Assembly: GCF_017052595.1 (NCBI RefSeq) | Contig: NZ_JAFIDB010000003.1 | Span: 1-64,000, forward strand | DNA length: 64,000 nucleotides | Direction of reading: 5' to 3' | Source: Mycoplasma procyoni | GTDB taxonomy: Bacteria > Bacillota_I > Bacilli_A > Mycoplasmatales > Metamycoplasmataceae | Part shown: piece after piece, positions 63,846 to 64,000 of the stretch | Numbering within the stretch: position 1 is the first letter of the stretch | Layout: each line of letters starts with the position of its first letter | The notes under the pieces: generated by a model | What the model was told of the DNA's origin: nothing | The model's database searches: none | Seen by the model: the letters and a program-made list of their open reading frames with translations, nothing else | Made by a program: the position numbers and the translations under genes

Positions 63846-64000
63846 ATGCATATTATAGTAAAAAAATTAAGGGAAAAACAAAACAATGATAGAAGAAAAT
63901 TGAAGCTCTATTCAATCATGGATGGAATAGTCAGTTTTTTAATTATCGGAACAAACCTCAGCTCAATCATTACAGCGATTATTGCTCTTGTACACTTAAG
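63846..64000 (+). CDS. 5' end of a predicted membrane protein (cut by window edge)
   Basis: The first 51 codons are visible, without a stop. A basic N-terminus (MHIIVKKLREKQNNDRRKLKL) precedes a hydrophobic region, IVSFLIIGTNLSSIITAIIALVHL, that could hold one or two membrane segments. Too little is present to assign a family. Confidence 0.55.
   Translation, partial: MHIIVKKLREKQNNDRRKLKLYSIMDGIVSFLIIGTNLSSIITAIIALVHL

Noticed and set aside
1..64000. tRNA or rRNA genes
   Set aside because: No GC-rich stretch with the TTCGANTC-type T-loop and cloverleaf arms was recognised; a tRNAscan-SE run would settle this.

Overview
The window is from a mollicute of the Mycoplasma/Mycoplasmopsis type. 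Base composition is very AT-rich, UGA is read as tryptophan in nearly every gene, and many promoters place a TATAAT box 6-7 nt before the start codon (leaderless mRNAs). Lipoprotein signals have the short mycoplasma lipobox form, and a homologue of the mycoplasma immunoglobulin-binding protein MIB is present. Because UGA is sense here, most large genes look broken under the standard code. I rejoined them across UGA and give full-length coordinates. I saw no tRNA or rRNA gene.

Layout. (1) 0-12 kb: rpmF, holA, a catalytically dead-looking GH13 protein, thioredoxin, a Bax-inhibitor-like membrane protein, a DUF31/MIP-like serine protease lipoprotein, a truncated AlbA/RecG-like ATPase gene followed by a 42-bp hairpin repeat ladder, a small lipoprotein, and two tandem AbiEii-like nucleotidyltransferase/partner pairs. 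(2) 12-24 kb: a tail-anchored coiled-coil protein, a 2604-aa helical-repeat surface protein, and MIB. (3) 24-31 kb, a defence/toxin-antitoxin cluster: a third nucleotidyltransferase/partner pair, a YhcG-type nuclease with an altered catalytic Asp, two copies of a small structured RNA each tail-to-tail with an AbiF-like HEPN gene (one copy a pseudogene), a gene remnant, an EcoRI-type adenine methyltransferase and a DEDDh exonuclease. (4) 31-41 kb: a structured leader and a 3149-aa paralogue of the giant protein, then a 43-aa membrane peptide. (5) 41-45 kb, housekeeping: rpsF-ssb-rpsR, ychF, pepP, rpmG. (6) 45-55 kb: a block flanked by two fragments of the same helix-turn-helix coding sequence. 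It holds five paralogues of an unrecognised mycoplasma family, a lipoprotein, a possible ABC-3C middle component and a Panacea/membrane-toxin pair. (7) 55-63.8 kb: a four-gene operon behind a 16-A tract, encoding an SF1 helicase, two unknown proteins and a ClpB-like AAA+ protein. (8) The 5' end of a membrane protein gene.

How they may work together. The two giant proteins have an N-terminal membrane anchor and thousands of residues of three-helix repeats, so they are probably long cell-surface filaments. The first shares a transcription unit with a C-tail-anchored, mostly cytoplasmic coiled-coil protein, and lies directly upstream of MIB. MIB and the DUF31 protease may act together against host antibodies. 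The accessory genes are mostly anti-phage or toxin-antitoxin types. The most interesting candidates are the duplicated RNA/HEPN locus, the nucleotidyltransferase/partner family (three copies) and the helicase-ClpB operon.
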